This document shows, one piece after another, positions 34,594-46,653 of a DNA stretch of 64,000 nt; the stretch's first letter is position 1, and every line of letters begins with the position of its first letter. The position numbers were made by a program, and so were the translations under genes. The stretch spans positions 62,001 to 126,000 of the forward strand of contig JAFCMP010000109.1 in NCBI GenBank assembly GCA_017506865.1, written 5' to 3'. Origin of the DNA: Tribonema minus (Eukaryota; Sar; Xanthophyceae; Tribonematales; Tribonemataceae). Under the pieces are notes generated by a model that was not told where the DNA came from, made no database searches, and saw only the letters and a program-made list of their open reading frames with translations.

Positions 34594-37500
34594 ATGGGCG
34601 TCTACAAAAAGAATCAGACCATGGAGGCGAAGCTTGACGACCTCATGAAAGATATCGAGGGCGAGGGCGAGGACGAGGACGAGGACCCAGACAACGACGA
34701 TTCAGATCACGAGGGTGATGCAGCTGAGGATGATGATGGATCCCCAGAAGCCGCTGATGATGATGACGCGGCTGCTGACAGCAAACAGGAGGCAGATGGT
34801 GATGCAGAGCAAACCTCAGAAGCGGGCAGCGCTGATGCCGACGCCAGCGAAGCAGCTGAAGCGGAGGAGGAAGCAGATGAGGAGGAAGCAGTTGTTGCTG
34901 ACACAAATGTAAGCAAGAAACGTTCCGCGGCTGAAGCAGCAGCAACAAGCGGCGGTGAGGTCAAGGCTGAACTCTCTAAGAAGGCCAAAAAGAGAGCTCG
35001 ATTGGAGGCAGCGGCGGCGGCAGCGGCGGCAGCGGCGGCAGCGGCAGCAGCAGCCGAGGCGGATGGCAGCGATAGCGAGGCGGAGGACTCAGAAGGCGAA
35101 GCAGGAGGAGACGGAAAGAAAAAGAAGCTGCGCTGGCGGGACCGGAAGTCCTTGTACGTCAATCAGCTGCCGTACGACGTCACTGAGGCCGAGGTGAGGA
35201 ATAGTCACGCGCGCTGTCTTGCACGTGTCGTGCGCACTCCAGCAGGGTCGCTTTGGCCCAACGCTCCCTGCAGCATTACCTCACAAGGCTCGGTCTCGGT
35301 CCTTGTGCAAGCGGTGCCGTGGCCCGCTGGCAGGCAGGTGGGCGAGCTGGTTATCAGCGATGCATGTGTGTCAAGCATGTGTGGCGTGTCCATCGTTCAG
35401 CGGCGCTGTGCATGTCGCTCTGACGACGCCAGACGCAGCTCTGGCCTGCTGCCTTGCAGTCCGTTTCTCATTTTTAATGCGACGTCTGTGCGTGCAAGGG
35501 CGCGTCAGCAACTGCAACATGCGTGCCATGGAGTTTTGCTGACTCAGCATGCCTCGGGGCGGCCTTACCTGATAGCACATGCGAAGGGGCGCAGATACGT
35601 AGACGTACATATGATACTGGTGCCCAACGACCATCTGCAACGCTGCTTCGTGGCACAAACTTCGTCCTGAGGTCAGGAAGGATGGAGGCATTGCCAAACG
35701 TGGCGCATGCCAAATCCTTGTATCATCGTTGCGCGCAGAACTAGCCCTTGTTTTCACAACAAAAGTCACCGCTCCCAAATCTGCTACTCCGAAGTACATG
35801 GCTTCACCGCGTCAATGCGACCCTTGTGCACGATCAAGCGCGACACTGATGTGCTGTGATGCGGTTGTGCACACACCTCAACCTGAACTTGAGGCATGGC
35901 GCCAGCTGCTGTGCTGTGTGTGCTGTGTTTCCCTGTGCGCACACACCCGCATTGTGGTGCCACGGTGGCATGTGCACACCCTTGTGAAGGCAATGGCCAG
36001 GCGCTCGAACTTGACATGTTTCAACTTCATCCACATCTTCAACTTCAATATGCCTGCAGCTCGCACTTGACATGTGCCGACTTCAACATCATCTTCAACT
36101 TCAATGTGCCCGCAGGTGCGGCAGCACTTTGAGGCGTGCCTGGGGGAGGGCGAGCAGCTGGTGGTGCGCTTTGTGAAGCACAAGAAGACGCAGGCGTTCA
36201 AGGGCGTCGCTTTCTTGGACCTGCCCTCGCAGCAGTCGTACACTGAGGTGAGTCACCCTTTGCGCGGGCCGTTTCTGTCTCGTTCAACAGTGCATGCCAG
36301 TTCGTGTGTATTTCTTTGGCTTGTCTCAGCACACCAGATAGTGTGCGCCTTGGAGTTATCTGCCGTCACGCACAGAGCTTGATGGCGGTCAGAAGTACTG
36401 AGCCTCTCAAAGCGCATGCCACGATGATCATCATGCCAGTGGCTATGGTGTGCAGCACTACACGACACATGCGCACACGCACCCTCACACAGACACGCGC
36501 GGGCGCGCTGCCCCTCCCTCCCATCGCACACACTTCTGTCACCGCCGCCCCTCTCCCCCTCCTCAGGCGTTGAAGTTGCAGCCGCACACGCACACGCACC
36601 CTCACACAGGTGTCCCTCCCTGCTGCACGCGCTTCCGACACCGCCGCCCCCTGCCCCTCCTCAGGCGTTGAAACCCTGGCGCACACGCACACACACCCTC
36701 ACGCAGACACGCGCGCTGTCCCCCCCCATCGCACGCACTTCCAGCACCCCCTCCCCCTCCTCAGACGTTGAAGTTGCACCAGAGCACGGTGGCCCCCGCA
36801 GCGCCGGGCGCGCTGCCCCTCCCTCCCCATCGCACGCGCTTCCGACACCGCCGCCCCCCTCCCTCCTCAGGCATTGAAAGCCCTAACGCACACGCACACG
36901 CACCCTCACGTATTCACGCGCGCGCTGTCCTCTCCGTCGCACGCACTTCCGACTGCTGCCGTCCCCTCCTCAGGCGTTGAAGCTGCACCAGAGCACGGTG
37001 ACGCCCGCGGCGTCGGGCGCGGGGCGCGTCATAAACGTGCGCCCCACCAAGGACCGCTCCGAGCTCGCGCAGCTGGGGCTGGAGAGGGCCGCCGTGGAGC
37101 GCAGCGCTGGCGCGCTGGTGGCAGCTGCCATCGCGGATGGGAGGATGCGCGAGGGGGATGTGGACGCGCGCGCGATGGACTTTCTCAAGAAGGTGAGTCA
37201 CTTGAAGTTGGAGAATGGACGTGAAGGACGGTGCTCTCCTGTCATGCGGCGGGCGTGGTGACCCCTGCGCGCTGATCGCTGCCGCCATTCGTGACGGGAG
37301 GAGGTGAGAGGAAGGCGTGCATGCGCGTGCGATGGACTGTCTCAAGAAGGTGAATTACTTGAATTTGCACAGTGGAGTTGAGTTCGGTATGTGCTCTTGA
37401 GAGTGCATGCGGAGCGGAGCGCGGGCGCGCTGGTAGCAGCTGCCATTGCCGACGGGAGGATACGCGAGGGGGGCGTGGAGGCGCGCGCGATGGACTTTCT

Positions 37501-38704
37501 CAAGAAGGTGATTCACTCCAAGTTGAAGAATGAGCTTGAAGAACTGCTGCGCGCAGCTGGCGCAGGGTGCGAGCGCAGCTGCAGCCAAGAAAGTCTGCGA
37601 GTCCGCACGCGCTGCATGCGTTGGCGATCGCTGGAAGTTCCTGCGTGGACGTCAGGCGCTCCGGCGCTGCCCGGCTTCTCGGACGCCAACCCTGCCGACG
37701 GCACGGTAGCGTGTGAGGTGCCCCTGCTCTCATTGCCATCGCTGGTGCACAAGGCCGCCGGCTACACGCGCGCTGGTGCCGCTGACGACGCCTGGGAGCG
37801 GCACGCACACGCGATCTTCAATCGCAGTCACGATTTACACGACGTCATGCTGCGTCCACGCCCACGCCAGCCGCGGCCGCGCAGTCAATTACGCGCCACG
37901 CGGCCGCGCTCCGCCCTCAGCGAGCAGCGCTCGGCATCATCGCCGACTACGGCTGCTGCACGCAGGTACAAAGAACCTCAATTCGCGCCGTCGCTCACGC
38001 TGCACGCCCTCCGCCGCTGCCCGCACGCGATGCCGCGCGCCGCCGCGCCGCTCCGCGCGACAGGTGCCGCACAACGTCTCAGCGTTTGCCGCCGACCGCA
38101 GCTGCCCGCAAGCACATGAAATCTCTGCTCATGCCGGCGCTCACGCTGCGTGCCCTCCGCTGCCCGCCTGCGGCGCCTTGCGCGCTCGGCAGGTGCCGCA
38201 CGACGTCGCGCTGCAGGCGCTGACGGACTTTGCGGACGTGGACAAGGCGGGCGTGGAGAACCGCGCGTCGTTCTTCATGGGCATCCTGCTGCGCCGCTAC
38301 CGCAACCCCGAGGGCCCCACGGGGAAGAGCCCCGCGCCGCGCAACACGGGGCGTGGCAGCGGCAGGGGGCGCGGCGGTGGCGGAAGGGGGGGCGGCGGGG
38401 GGGACGGGCAGAGAGGGGGGGGAGGAGCGGCAGGGGGGAGGGGGGGAGGGGGGGGGGCAGGGGGGAGTTTGGGGCGGGCAGGGGAGGCGGCGGCAGGGGG
38501 GCGTTTGCGGCGGGGGCGCGAGGAGGAAGGGGGGGGTTTGCGAGGGGCGGGGGCGGCAGGGGCAGGGGGGAGGGCGGCGGCGGTCGAGGAAGGGGGTTTT
38601 CGGCATCACGAGGGGGGAGGGGGGGTGGCAGCAGGGGAAGGGGCGGAAGGGGGGGCGGAAGAGGAGGCGGCAGAGGCGGTGGCCGCAGTCAGGGCAGGGG
38701 CTAG
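34594..38704 (+). CDS. RNA-binding protein: RRM, an hnRNP-Q-type helical domain and an RGG tail
   Basis: Exons 34594-35193, 36116-36247, 36974-37192 and 38193 onward join in phase 0. Order of parts: a 150-residue Asp/Glu/Ala-rich acidic leader with KKRSAAEA and KKAKKRAR nuclear-signal-like patches; an RRM with RNP2 KSLYVNQLPYDVTEAEV and RNP1 KGVAFLDL; a linker INVRPTKDRSEL; then VPHDVALQALTDFADVDKAG and VENRASFFMGILLRRYR, which resemble the acidic helical domain of hnRNP Q-type proteins; then Gly/Arg-rich sequence. Likely nuclear or nucleolar pre-mRNA or rRNA binding. In the entered frame exon 4 reads to 38750 as Gly/Ala/Glu-rich. The recognisable RGG tail (FSASRGGRGGGSRGRGG, stop 38702-38704) is in another frame, so one base in the G runs at 38370-38460 is probably miscounted or lost. 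Confidence 0.85.
36562..36990 (+). repeat. Exon-edge array: five copies of the 5' edge of RRM exon 3
   Basis: The acceptor and exon start (cctcctcag|gcgttgaagctgcacc) at 36967-36990 is preceded by four diverged copies whose CAG ends lie near 36566, 36663, 36763 and 36870, a regular spacing of about 100 bp. Each copy includes the pyrimidine tract, the AG (with one A-for-G change after it) and the gcgttgaa start. The third also keeps gttgcaccagagcacggt. The spacers are rich in cacacgcac. Confidence 0.9.
37100..37520 (+). repeat. Exon-edge array: three copies of the 3' edge of RRM exon 3
   Basis: The exon end (...gcgatggactttctcaagaag|gtgagt, ending 37192) is repeated with ends at 37349 and 37507, spacing 157 and 158 bp. 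The third copy keeps an open frame for about 30 codons (SAGALVAAAIADGRIREGG and on to AMDFLKK) with its GT intact, so it could serve as an alternative exon. The second has lost the frame. Confidence 0.9.
37990..38225 (+). repeat. Exon-edge array: two copies of the 5' edge of RRM exon 4
   Basis: The block gctcacgctgc..gccctccgc, then ggcaggtgccgcac.acgtc occurs at about 37991-38085 and again at 38128-38212. The second is the real acceptor. The first has an equally good CAG|GTGCCGCACAACGTC. Confidence 0.8.
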
Positions 38705-38968
38705 TTTGCTGAGATCGTACCAGTGTGTGGCGCCTTCAGACCGTATGTGATGTGTGCTGTGTGTCATCTTTTGGTATCATCGTCCGACTTGAAGTCGCAA
38801 ATACTCACTAGCATGTCTGAACTCTGGAAGCATGCTTTCAAACATGCTCAGCCTTTTTGTTCTGTTTCCACTGCGCCGCCGCCGCCGAACTTTCCCCGAA
38901 CTTTCCCCATAATGTCGTTACATTTTGGGCACAACGCCGCGAAGACTCCAAACACGCAGCAGGTGACC

Positions 38969-41900
38969 ATGGCGACCGTGAACTGCCAGGAATGCGATCT
39001 CGTAATCAAGGTGCCCAAGGGGATCTACCAGGCTCAGTGCGCCAATTGTGGGACTGTTACTAAAGTGGCAGGCTCAAGCCCTATCGCCAAAAACGAGAAG
39101 AGGGCTCAGGGTGGCCTCGATGCCCTCCTCTCCGTCAACCAGCTTCAGATCAAGCAGCAGTTTGAGGTGACAAAATTCACTGAGTCCGTGGTGGACATCT
39201 CGTGCATGCTCACGTCTCCCATGCCAGGCACCAAACCTTGGTTTTTTGCTCGAAACGCCGGAAGCAGCGTTACTGTGATCAGCTTGTGCTGAGTTTCCCG
39301 TGACAACGTGGCCGTCAGCAGAAGCACTCTCTTCCCTTATGCTAATGTCTGCTGCTGGAGCGCTCGAGCCGAATGTGAATGGCTGTCGCGTTGCTCTGTG
39401 TGTCCCCATATAGGCTCTGGAGGCGGCGCTGCAGGCTGTATCGGTGGGCTATGAGAGCAACAACAAATACAAGGTGAGAGGCTGAGATTTTTGTCTGCAA
39501 GGCAGTCACCATACTCAGGCCGACAAAGCGCTTGCAGAGGTGACCGAGGTGCTTGAGAAACCGACGGAGTCCGAAGTCGCCAAGAGAGTGGGGACAGCTC
39601 GAGCACAGCACGGCGGTCACTTGGCACACGCCGAAAACGGAAGCCTCGTGAGCCTGCAAACGAAGCGATTATTCATGTCGTATGGTACTGGCATCTGCCT
39701 CATGCGGAATACTTCAGGGGGCAGGTGTGCTTCACTGGCAGCCTTTCATGCTGTCAGACAGTTGGCAGCAGTCGGGCGACGCTGTGGCGCGAGCATACGC
39801 GGCAAATCGTCACCGTAGGCCTCGCACAGCCGGCGAACGCACGTACTAGACCTGCGTTTGCTAAATACATATTTATGTAGACATGAGACATATGTATATA
39901 TGTGTGTGTATGTGTGTGCGTGTGTGTATGCATGTACCTACACGACGTGCGCTGCAGCCTTCCCGGCTTGAGCGGCCCACCCCTTGGGGCCAGCCTCATG
40001 TGCCGTCATTCACTTGGTAACTGCTCAGTCCTTGGCAGCTTGGTAACTGCTCATTACTAGCAGGCATCGACCGGTGACTCTCGGAGGGGCTACGTGTGCG
40101 CGCATTGCCGACCTGATGTTATGCAAGACTGCACCATGTACAGCACATCACAGGCGCTGGGCGCGCGCTAGGCAAACCGCAGCAGTCGTTCGTGCGTGCG
40201 CAGCATCTTGCGGTTCTCAGAAAGCGGCGGCGTGAGCGCGCATCAGCGGCCTGAGCGAGCGCACCCGTGCACGCGCACAAGCTGCCGCGCATGCGCTGAC
40301 GCAGAGGACCACGCAGAACAGCGCAGGCGCCCGCGGGCACCTCAGTGTCTGGAGCACGCTGTAAAGTGATCACTGGGGGCGTGGTTTAAACTTCGACTTG
40401 TGAGACCTTGCCAGAGGAGATGCTCCGGCAGCGCCGAGCGCTCTGCAGAGCGCTCGCGCCGCACTGCCAGTCAGTGCTCGCACACCCCACGGCCGGGGCG
40501 GAGAGGCTGAGCGCCTGGCCCAGGGGTCGCACGCTTGCAGTCGCGACATCGCATGTGAGGGAGCGTCAAGGCAGTCACGCGACGGCTCGCGCTGCGGCGC
40601 GGCGCTACGCGTCACGCCTGTGGACGAGCTGTGGTGCGAGCTGAGCGCTGAATCGCTGCCGCGTGCACGCGCGACTCGCTGCGCACGCTCGTGAATGCCG
40701 CCGAGCGCGCGCGCCTTTGCTGCTGCGTTGGGAACTGCGCCCTGTGTCACCTCGTCGAAAGGGCGTCCTGCGCTTTAGGCGCTGCATCGCTGCCGCGTGC
40801 TCGCGCAGCTCCGCTGTGCGCGCTCGCGGATGTGGTGTGTGAGCGTGCGGCCGCACGGGCTGCTGCCGCTGCGTCGGGAAGCGCAGCGCTGCGCAGAGCG
40901 CGGAGCGCTGAGGCCAGGGCGCGATCGCTGGCAGCTGTGAGCGATGATGCTGGGAATTGCAAGCGGCAGCTCGTGAGAGTCCCCGTGACACAGTCCGCAA
41001 TGGGCTGGCGCGCTTGCTACCCCTAACCCCCACCCCCAAGCCTTCAGACCCTTCCAGTGATCATCTGCTCCTGCGTTGCAGGCCTTGGTACAAACGAGCA
41101 GCCGATGATACTTTTGTGGTTTTGGAAGGAAGGTGCCTCGGCTGCACCGCAGTAGACCACGACTAATGCAGGTGTGCAGCGGCATGTAAGCTTGTAAACC
41201 GCTCACGGCGCTCCCCCCGCCCCCTCACCAATCCCCTGTGCGCGCGCGTGCAGATCTTTGATGAGTCCGGCAACCACCTCTACACGGCCATCGAGGACAC
41301 GGGGTGCTGCTGGCGCTTCTGCTGCGGCCCCAAGCGCCCCTTCAACATGAATGTCTTCGACGTCAACAACGAACAGGTGCGCGCGCGCGCGCGCTCACCC
41401 TCTCATCGTGTTGAACTTTCTTCAAGTAGAACTTGGCATATTGAAGTTGACATGTGGGGCTTGACGCGTCGAACTTGACATGTTGAAGTTGATGTGTTGC
41501 CGTGTGTTGGAGCGACCCGCCTGCGTGCCGGCGCCCTGTGCCCCCCCCCCTCCCGCTGCCCCCTCGGCTGGCGGCCGACTCATCAGACCCCTGCGAGCGC
41601 CTCCGCAGCGCCGCCGGAGAAGCAGCAGCAGCAGCAGCAGGGCTCGTTGTTGCAGGGCTCAACATGCAGCGCGCACGATCAATCCTGCGCGCCGCCGGCC
41701 GCCGCTGTGCTATCGCGGAGCTGCCGGAGGCGCGCTGCCTGTTCTTTGTGCCTGAATGCCTGCCGCGACGCTTGCAGCGGGCGCACGCATGCGACTGGGC
41801 TGCCCCTGCGCGTGATATCTCGGAGCGCTGTGCGCTTCATGCGCGCCGCTGAGCAGTGTGGCGCCTGCTTCTAACCCTAACCAACTTCAACCCTAAAGTC

Positions 41901-44900
41901 GTGGTTCTAACCCTAACCCTAACCCCGATGTCGTGGTCGCGCGTCGTCGGCGCTCAGCGCGCAGCGCGCCTACGGCACAGCGGGCAGCGGGCGCCACATG
42001 CAGATGACGATGTGTTGTTATGTAGGCTGCGCTGGGCCGCGTGCAGGCCCCACGCCACGGTCCGACTTCAACTTCAACTTCAAGTATTCATCCATCGAGC
42101 GCATCGTGTGACGCACACCGCGACGCGCCGTCGCCCGCTTCCCGTGCGCGCAGGTCATGACCATGCACCGGCGTTTCAACTGCTGCTGCTGCGCGCTGCC
42201 CGGGTGCGAGGAGGACGTGAGGATCTACAGCGGCAAGCACGCGCGCGAGGACGAGAGCAACGAGAACCTCATCGCCAAGGTGAGCGGCGGCGCTACGTAT
42301 GGCAGTGATCGCAGCTGCCTCAGTGCTCAACGGCTGCGGCAAAGCCGCCGCGGGGCCGCCTTCGCGCTTGTGATTTCTGCCTGTGTGGTGATAAGATTAG
42401 GCTCAGGGCTAGGGAAGCACCGCGCGACGCTGAGAGCAACGAGAACCTCATCGCCAAGGTAAGCGGCGCTGACCCTAACTGATGCTGACCCCAGCCCTAT
42501 CATGGAAACGAATCAAAAGATTGTAGAGCTCTTGGTGGCAAGGTGTGGTCAGCCGTCAAACTGAGTGCCTTCCACTGATGACCGTGGTCGCCGCTGCTGC
42601 GGCAATCGGCCACGAGTCAGACAGTGTCACCATATCCACAGTAGTCAACAGACGATTGTGACGAGAGCAACGAGAACCTCATTATCGCCAAGATAAGCAG
42701 CGCCATGTATGGCAGCGATCGCGCCTGCCTCCTCAGCGCTCAACGGCTGCGCCTGCTGGCTGCGGCGGAGGTGCCGCCTTTGTGCTCGCGAGCTCTGCCT
42801 GTGTGGTGACAGTATTAGGGTTAGGGCTACATTTGGGGCTAGGGTTGAGGTCGAGATCTGCGCCGTGATGGCTGCCAGAGCGTCGCTGCCGCATCAGCGG
42901 GGGGGTTTCAAGATCGTCACAGGGAGCAGGGAGCGCTGCTGCAGTGCCGAGCACGCGCGCGACGACGACGGCAACGGAAACCTCAATGTTATAACGAGCG
43001 GCGCCATTGCAGCGTCAGCGATTGGCAGCCGCGCCAAGACCCTTCTGTCAGGGGATGGCGTTATGACAGCCTCAACGGACTGTCACATTGTTGTAAGCTC
43101 GTTGGAGGATGCGGCGGCGGGACGCGAGGACGCTGCCGCCGCTGCAACGTGAAGTGCGGCAGCACTTTCACCGGATGCCAAATCGGTGGCGGCGGTAAAA
43201 GGCGACGCAGTCGCGAGTCCTGGCCCTTAGACACCTCAACGGATACTCACGGAGGCGCCAGCCGCCGTGAGTGCGATCGCCAGGCAGCGACCAGCGGATA
43301 CGCTCCAGTGGCAGGCAGTAGCAGAAGGGGGGCGCAGCTGTGAGCCGTGGCGACCAGCAATCGCCGCAACGGCGGCGTCACGGCAATGTGGCGCGAGTGG
43401 GTCCGTAGTGTTAGGGTTAGGGGTAGGGCTAGGCTTAGGGTTTGAGCGACTGGGGCCTGAGCGCTGCCGTGGTCTGAGCGTTGCCGTGCGGTGGCTATGC
43501 AGGGCGCCGCTGCGAGCACGTGATCGCCGACTGTCTGGCAGTATGCACACCTGCCGCGCTGCCGACTCATGGAAAAAGTGCCATCACATGCCACGCCGCT
43601 TGCCGCTCTGTCACGAGTAGGGGCTGGGGTTTGAGGAAGGGCAGGGCTGGGGGGTTTGACTTAGGGCATGAGGATCAAATTGGGACGGGGATCAGGTTAC
43701 GGCGGGATGAGGACTACAAGTATCGACAGGAATCGCAGAGCGTAGCGCAATTCTGAGAAATCCCCCCCCCCTCCCCCTCCCCCCCTCCCCGACCCCCGCC
43801 GCTGACAGGTCACGCAGCCCACGTGGGGCGGCGGCTGCCACCCCGTCATCAACATGGACGCGCCCAACGGGCACCACGAGCTGTCCGTGACGGGCCCGTG
43901 CTGCATCGGCCAGTGCTGCACGAGCACCTTCGACGTCATGAGCACGGACGGCGCGACGCCCGTGGGCAACGTCGTGCGCAAGATCAAGGGCATCGGCGAG
44001 GTGCTGCGCAAGGCCGTCAGCGACGCCGACAACTTCAACATCACGTGAGCGCCGCCTCTCCCCCATGTAGCCCCCATTTGTTCCTCCGTTTGTGAGCGCC
44101 GCTTCAACATCAACGTCACGTGAGCACCCCCGCCCTGCCCCCCTGTCAGCCCACCTTGCTCCCCCCCGTTTGTGAGCGCCGCTTCAACATCACGGGAGCG
44201 CGCCCCCCTGCCCCTGGCGTCCCCCCTGTCGCCCCCCCTTGCTCCCCCCCGTTTGTGAGCGCCGCTTCGACATCACGTGAGCGCCCCCCCTGCTGTCCCC
44301 CCTGTCAGCCCTTCTTGCTTCCCCGTTTGAGAGCGCCGCGGTGCGTGCTGGCCCCACACCCCGCCCCCCCTTGTCTGCTCGTCACGCTCATATCTCTCTC
44401 TCTGTCTGTGCGTGTGTGTGATTGGAGTTTCAGCGCATGCCCGCTTCGTCGCGCTGCGTGCCGTTGTGCGCGCGCGGCGCATGCACGTTTTTGTGCAGCT
44501 TTGCGTGTCATGGAGTTGCGGCTGTGCGCTGCCCTCCTGCGGATCACGGCCGCGCGCGCGTGTGAGGGCGGCAAGGGATGCGCCTCACACGCGGGCGAAT
44601 GGTCCCCTCGGCACCGTGTGTCGCTGCTGCTGTGTGTACGGGGTACAAATACCGCGCGTGCGCGAGCAAGCGTTGTCTGGTGACGTGCCTCAGAGAGTGA
44701 CGCCCCCCCCCCTCCCCCCTGTGAACCCCCGCGTGCAGCTTCCCCCAGGACCTGAAGGTGGAGACCAAGGCGTCCGTCATCGCCACCATGTTCCTGCTGG
44801 ACTTCATGTGAGTCACGAGGCATGACCCCAATCCTGATCTCAATACTGAGTGCGATGGCGTCTCCTCCTTTCTTTCGTTGATCGCCAAGTCTCCTTCAAG

Positions 44901-45675
44901 TTTGCGGTTCCCAACCTGCGTCATCAGCATCGCACTGCAACTCTCATTATGCCAGTGCGCGGCTCTGTACAGAGAAGTTCGACGCGCGACATTGCCGAGC
45001 GCTGACACGGCCCGCTCACGCCGCCTCGCTGCGGTCGTCGTCGGCCGCTGTCATTGCAGTGCGTAACCTGTAGCTCACGTAGAGTTGGAGGCGACGTGCA
45101 GAGCTGCAGAGTATTCTATGTGCTGCCAGCATCCATGCGGCTCATTGCCCTTTGTCTCGCCACTCGACATGCGCGTGCTCGGCTTCTGTGAGGCATGTGC
45201 CTCCTCGCAGGACGACATTTGGAAGTGTAACTTGTTGCGCGCTCTCGTCCATGTTTGGGTCCTCGGCCCGTTTCACGACGACACAAGTTGACGCGCCGGA
45301 GTTTCTGGCAGCGCGCTCCCTCACATCCCCGCCACTGCCAGCGCAAAGTGCAAGCTCAAGTGACACTTTCTGGACGCACTCTGCCCCCCCCCCTCACCCC
45401 CCCGCGCCCCCTACGTCCTCGCCACACTCCAACCTTGCAAAGCTCAAGCGGCGCTTTCAGGCTCAATCTGACCCCCCCCTCCCCGGCCATGTGCCCCCGC
45501 GCGCAGGTTCTTTGAAACGGGCGGCTCCGCGCAGGTCAACCCGCTCGACATGTCCATGTCCTTCCACTGCTGCAGCTGTTACCTGCTCGGCTGCGTGTGG
45601 CCGTGCGTTGTGACGATCGGCGGCAGCGGCGGCGACGGCGGCGGCGCACCGGCGGGCGAGGCCATGGACCGCTGA
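38969..45675 (+). CDS. Phospholipid scramblase with an N-terminal LSD1-type zinc knuckle
   Basis: Seven exons, 38969-39166, 39414-39473, 41254-41376, 42154-42279, 43809-44044, 44739-44807 and 45507-45675, join without error to 326 residues. An ATG at 38912 would add 19. Residues 6-30 carry CQECDLVIKVPKGIYQAQC..C, an LSD1-type CxxC...CxxC knuckle. The rest is a full scramblase domain: GLDALLSVNQLQIKQQFE, GYESNNKY, AIEDTGCCWRFCCGPKRPFN, a Cys-rich CCCCALPGCE loop, TGPCCIGQCC, VGNVVRKIKGI, DADNFNITFP, and a late helix SVIATMFLLDFMFFE that is the usual C-terminal membrane segment. Scramblases move phospholipids across the bilayer in response to Ca2+; the acidic segment after VSDADNF fits the Ca2+-site region. 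A short Cys-rich tail follows the helix. Introns hold exon-edge arrays. Confidence 0.9.
42225..43060 (+). repeat. Exon-edge array: copies of the 3' edge of scramblase exon 4, joined by TTAGGG-type tracts
   Basis: The exon end (gacgagagcaacgagaacctc, atcgccaag|gtgagc) at 42251-42285 recurs at about 42431-42465 (exact, with gtaagc), at about 42660-42700 (insertion of tta, donor changed to ata) and, more diverged, at about 42955-43000. Copies 1 and 3 continue in parallel through tatggcag.gatcgc, gctcaacggctgcg, ctgcctgtgtggtgat and end in attaggctcaggg / attagggttaggg. The tandem unit therefore includes the telomere-like run. Confidence 0.9.
44030..44345 (+). repeat. Exon-edge array: copies of the 3' edge of scramblase exon 5
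   Basis: The end cttcaacatcac|gtgagcgcc (44044) recurs with ends at about 44119, 44193 and 44276, spacing 75, 74 and 83 bp, each preceded by gtttgtgagcgccg. The copy ending at 44193 has lost the GT (gggagc); the others keep gtgagc. Confidence 0.9.
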
Positions 45676-46653
45676 GCGCTGCTGCAGGTGCGTTTCTCGC
45701 TTTTGTATGAGTAATTAAGGCTCCGCCTAAAGCTGTGATTTGCCATCATTGTTATATTTTAGGTATCAAAGGTCTAAGACGCATCGAGGCGTCCGCCAGT
45801 TCTGTTGAAGTCTGGCGCAGATGGATGGTTGGTGTATGAAATATGTGAGTCGTTTGCAGATCGACTCTGAGTCGGCGGCAGCGGAGTGCGTCACTTGTTG
45901 ATGTTTGCAGCGGAGAGTGTCACTTGTTGATGTTCGCAGGACGATTGCGCTGGACGTGCAGCTGCGGCAAGGCCCTGGAAGGTCCGCACGGACACGGCAT
46001 GTATGAAGCGCAGTTTCTCGGCATCCCTGTTGCAGGTGCACCCCTCCTCCCGCCCGCCGCCCCAATCGCCCCCCCCCCCCTCTCTCCCTCGCAACCGCCG
46101 CCGAGCGCTGCTGACAACACGCCTGCCCGTCTGCCTCTGCCTTTCCGCAGCTGCTGAGCGCAAAGGGTGGCGCTGCGCTGCGTGCTGCGCCGCTGCGCTT
46201 TCGCGCGCCGGTCGCGTGCGCTACGGCTGAGCCGCTGCGATCTGCGGCACAACACCTGCAGCAGCGGCGGGGGCGCGAGCGGCCTGTGCGTGCCTGGCTG
46301 CGGCGGACGTGTAAACGTGTTCGCAACAAGAAGAGTTTTCAACGAAGGTGGTTGAGGAGAAAGAGACGAGGGGGGAAGTGCGGGGGAAGCGTGGGGGCTT
46401 CCCATATGCTGATGCAACAGGACTTGCGAAGGGAGGTCAGAGCAATTTGTGGTGGTGGGTGGGCGGAACTTGAAGTTATCCTTGTTGGTGCTTGTAGGCT
46501 GAGTAATCTAGTGGTGAGTGGTGGCCGGTGTGGTGGTTAACGGTGGATGTTTGGGCTGTGTTTAAGTGCCTGTAGTGCTGGGGGGGGTGGAAGTGGCTAC
46601 TGTAGTCGCTTGCTGCACCTGTTTTCTCATTTCTCGTGTGCCTTCTCTAACAG
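45676..46653. other. 3' flank of the scramblase gene and spacer
   Basis: No gene is supported. It ends in a good acceptor (ttctctaacag|atg) directly before the next ORF. G-rich TGGTGGTG-like runs lie at about 46440-46560. Confidence 0.4.

Noticed and set aside
38150..38712. Independent Gly/Arg-rich genes in the three frames after 38193
   Set aside because: They are alternative frames of one RRM-gene exon; only the RGG frame has a family precedent.
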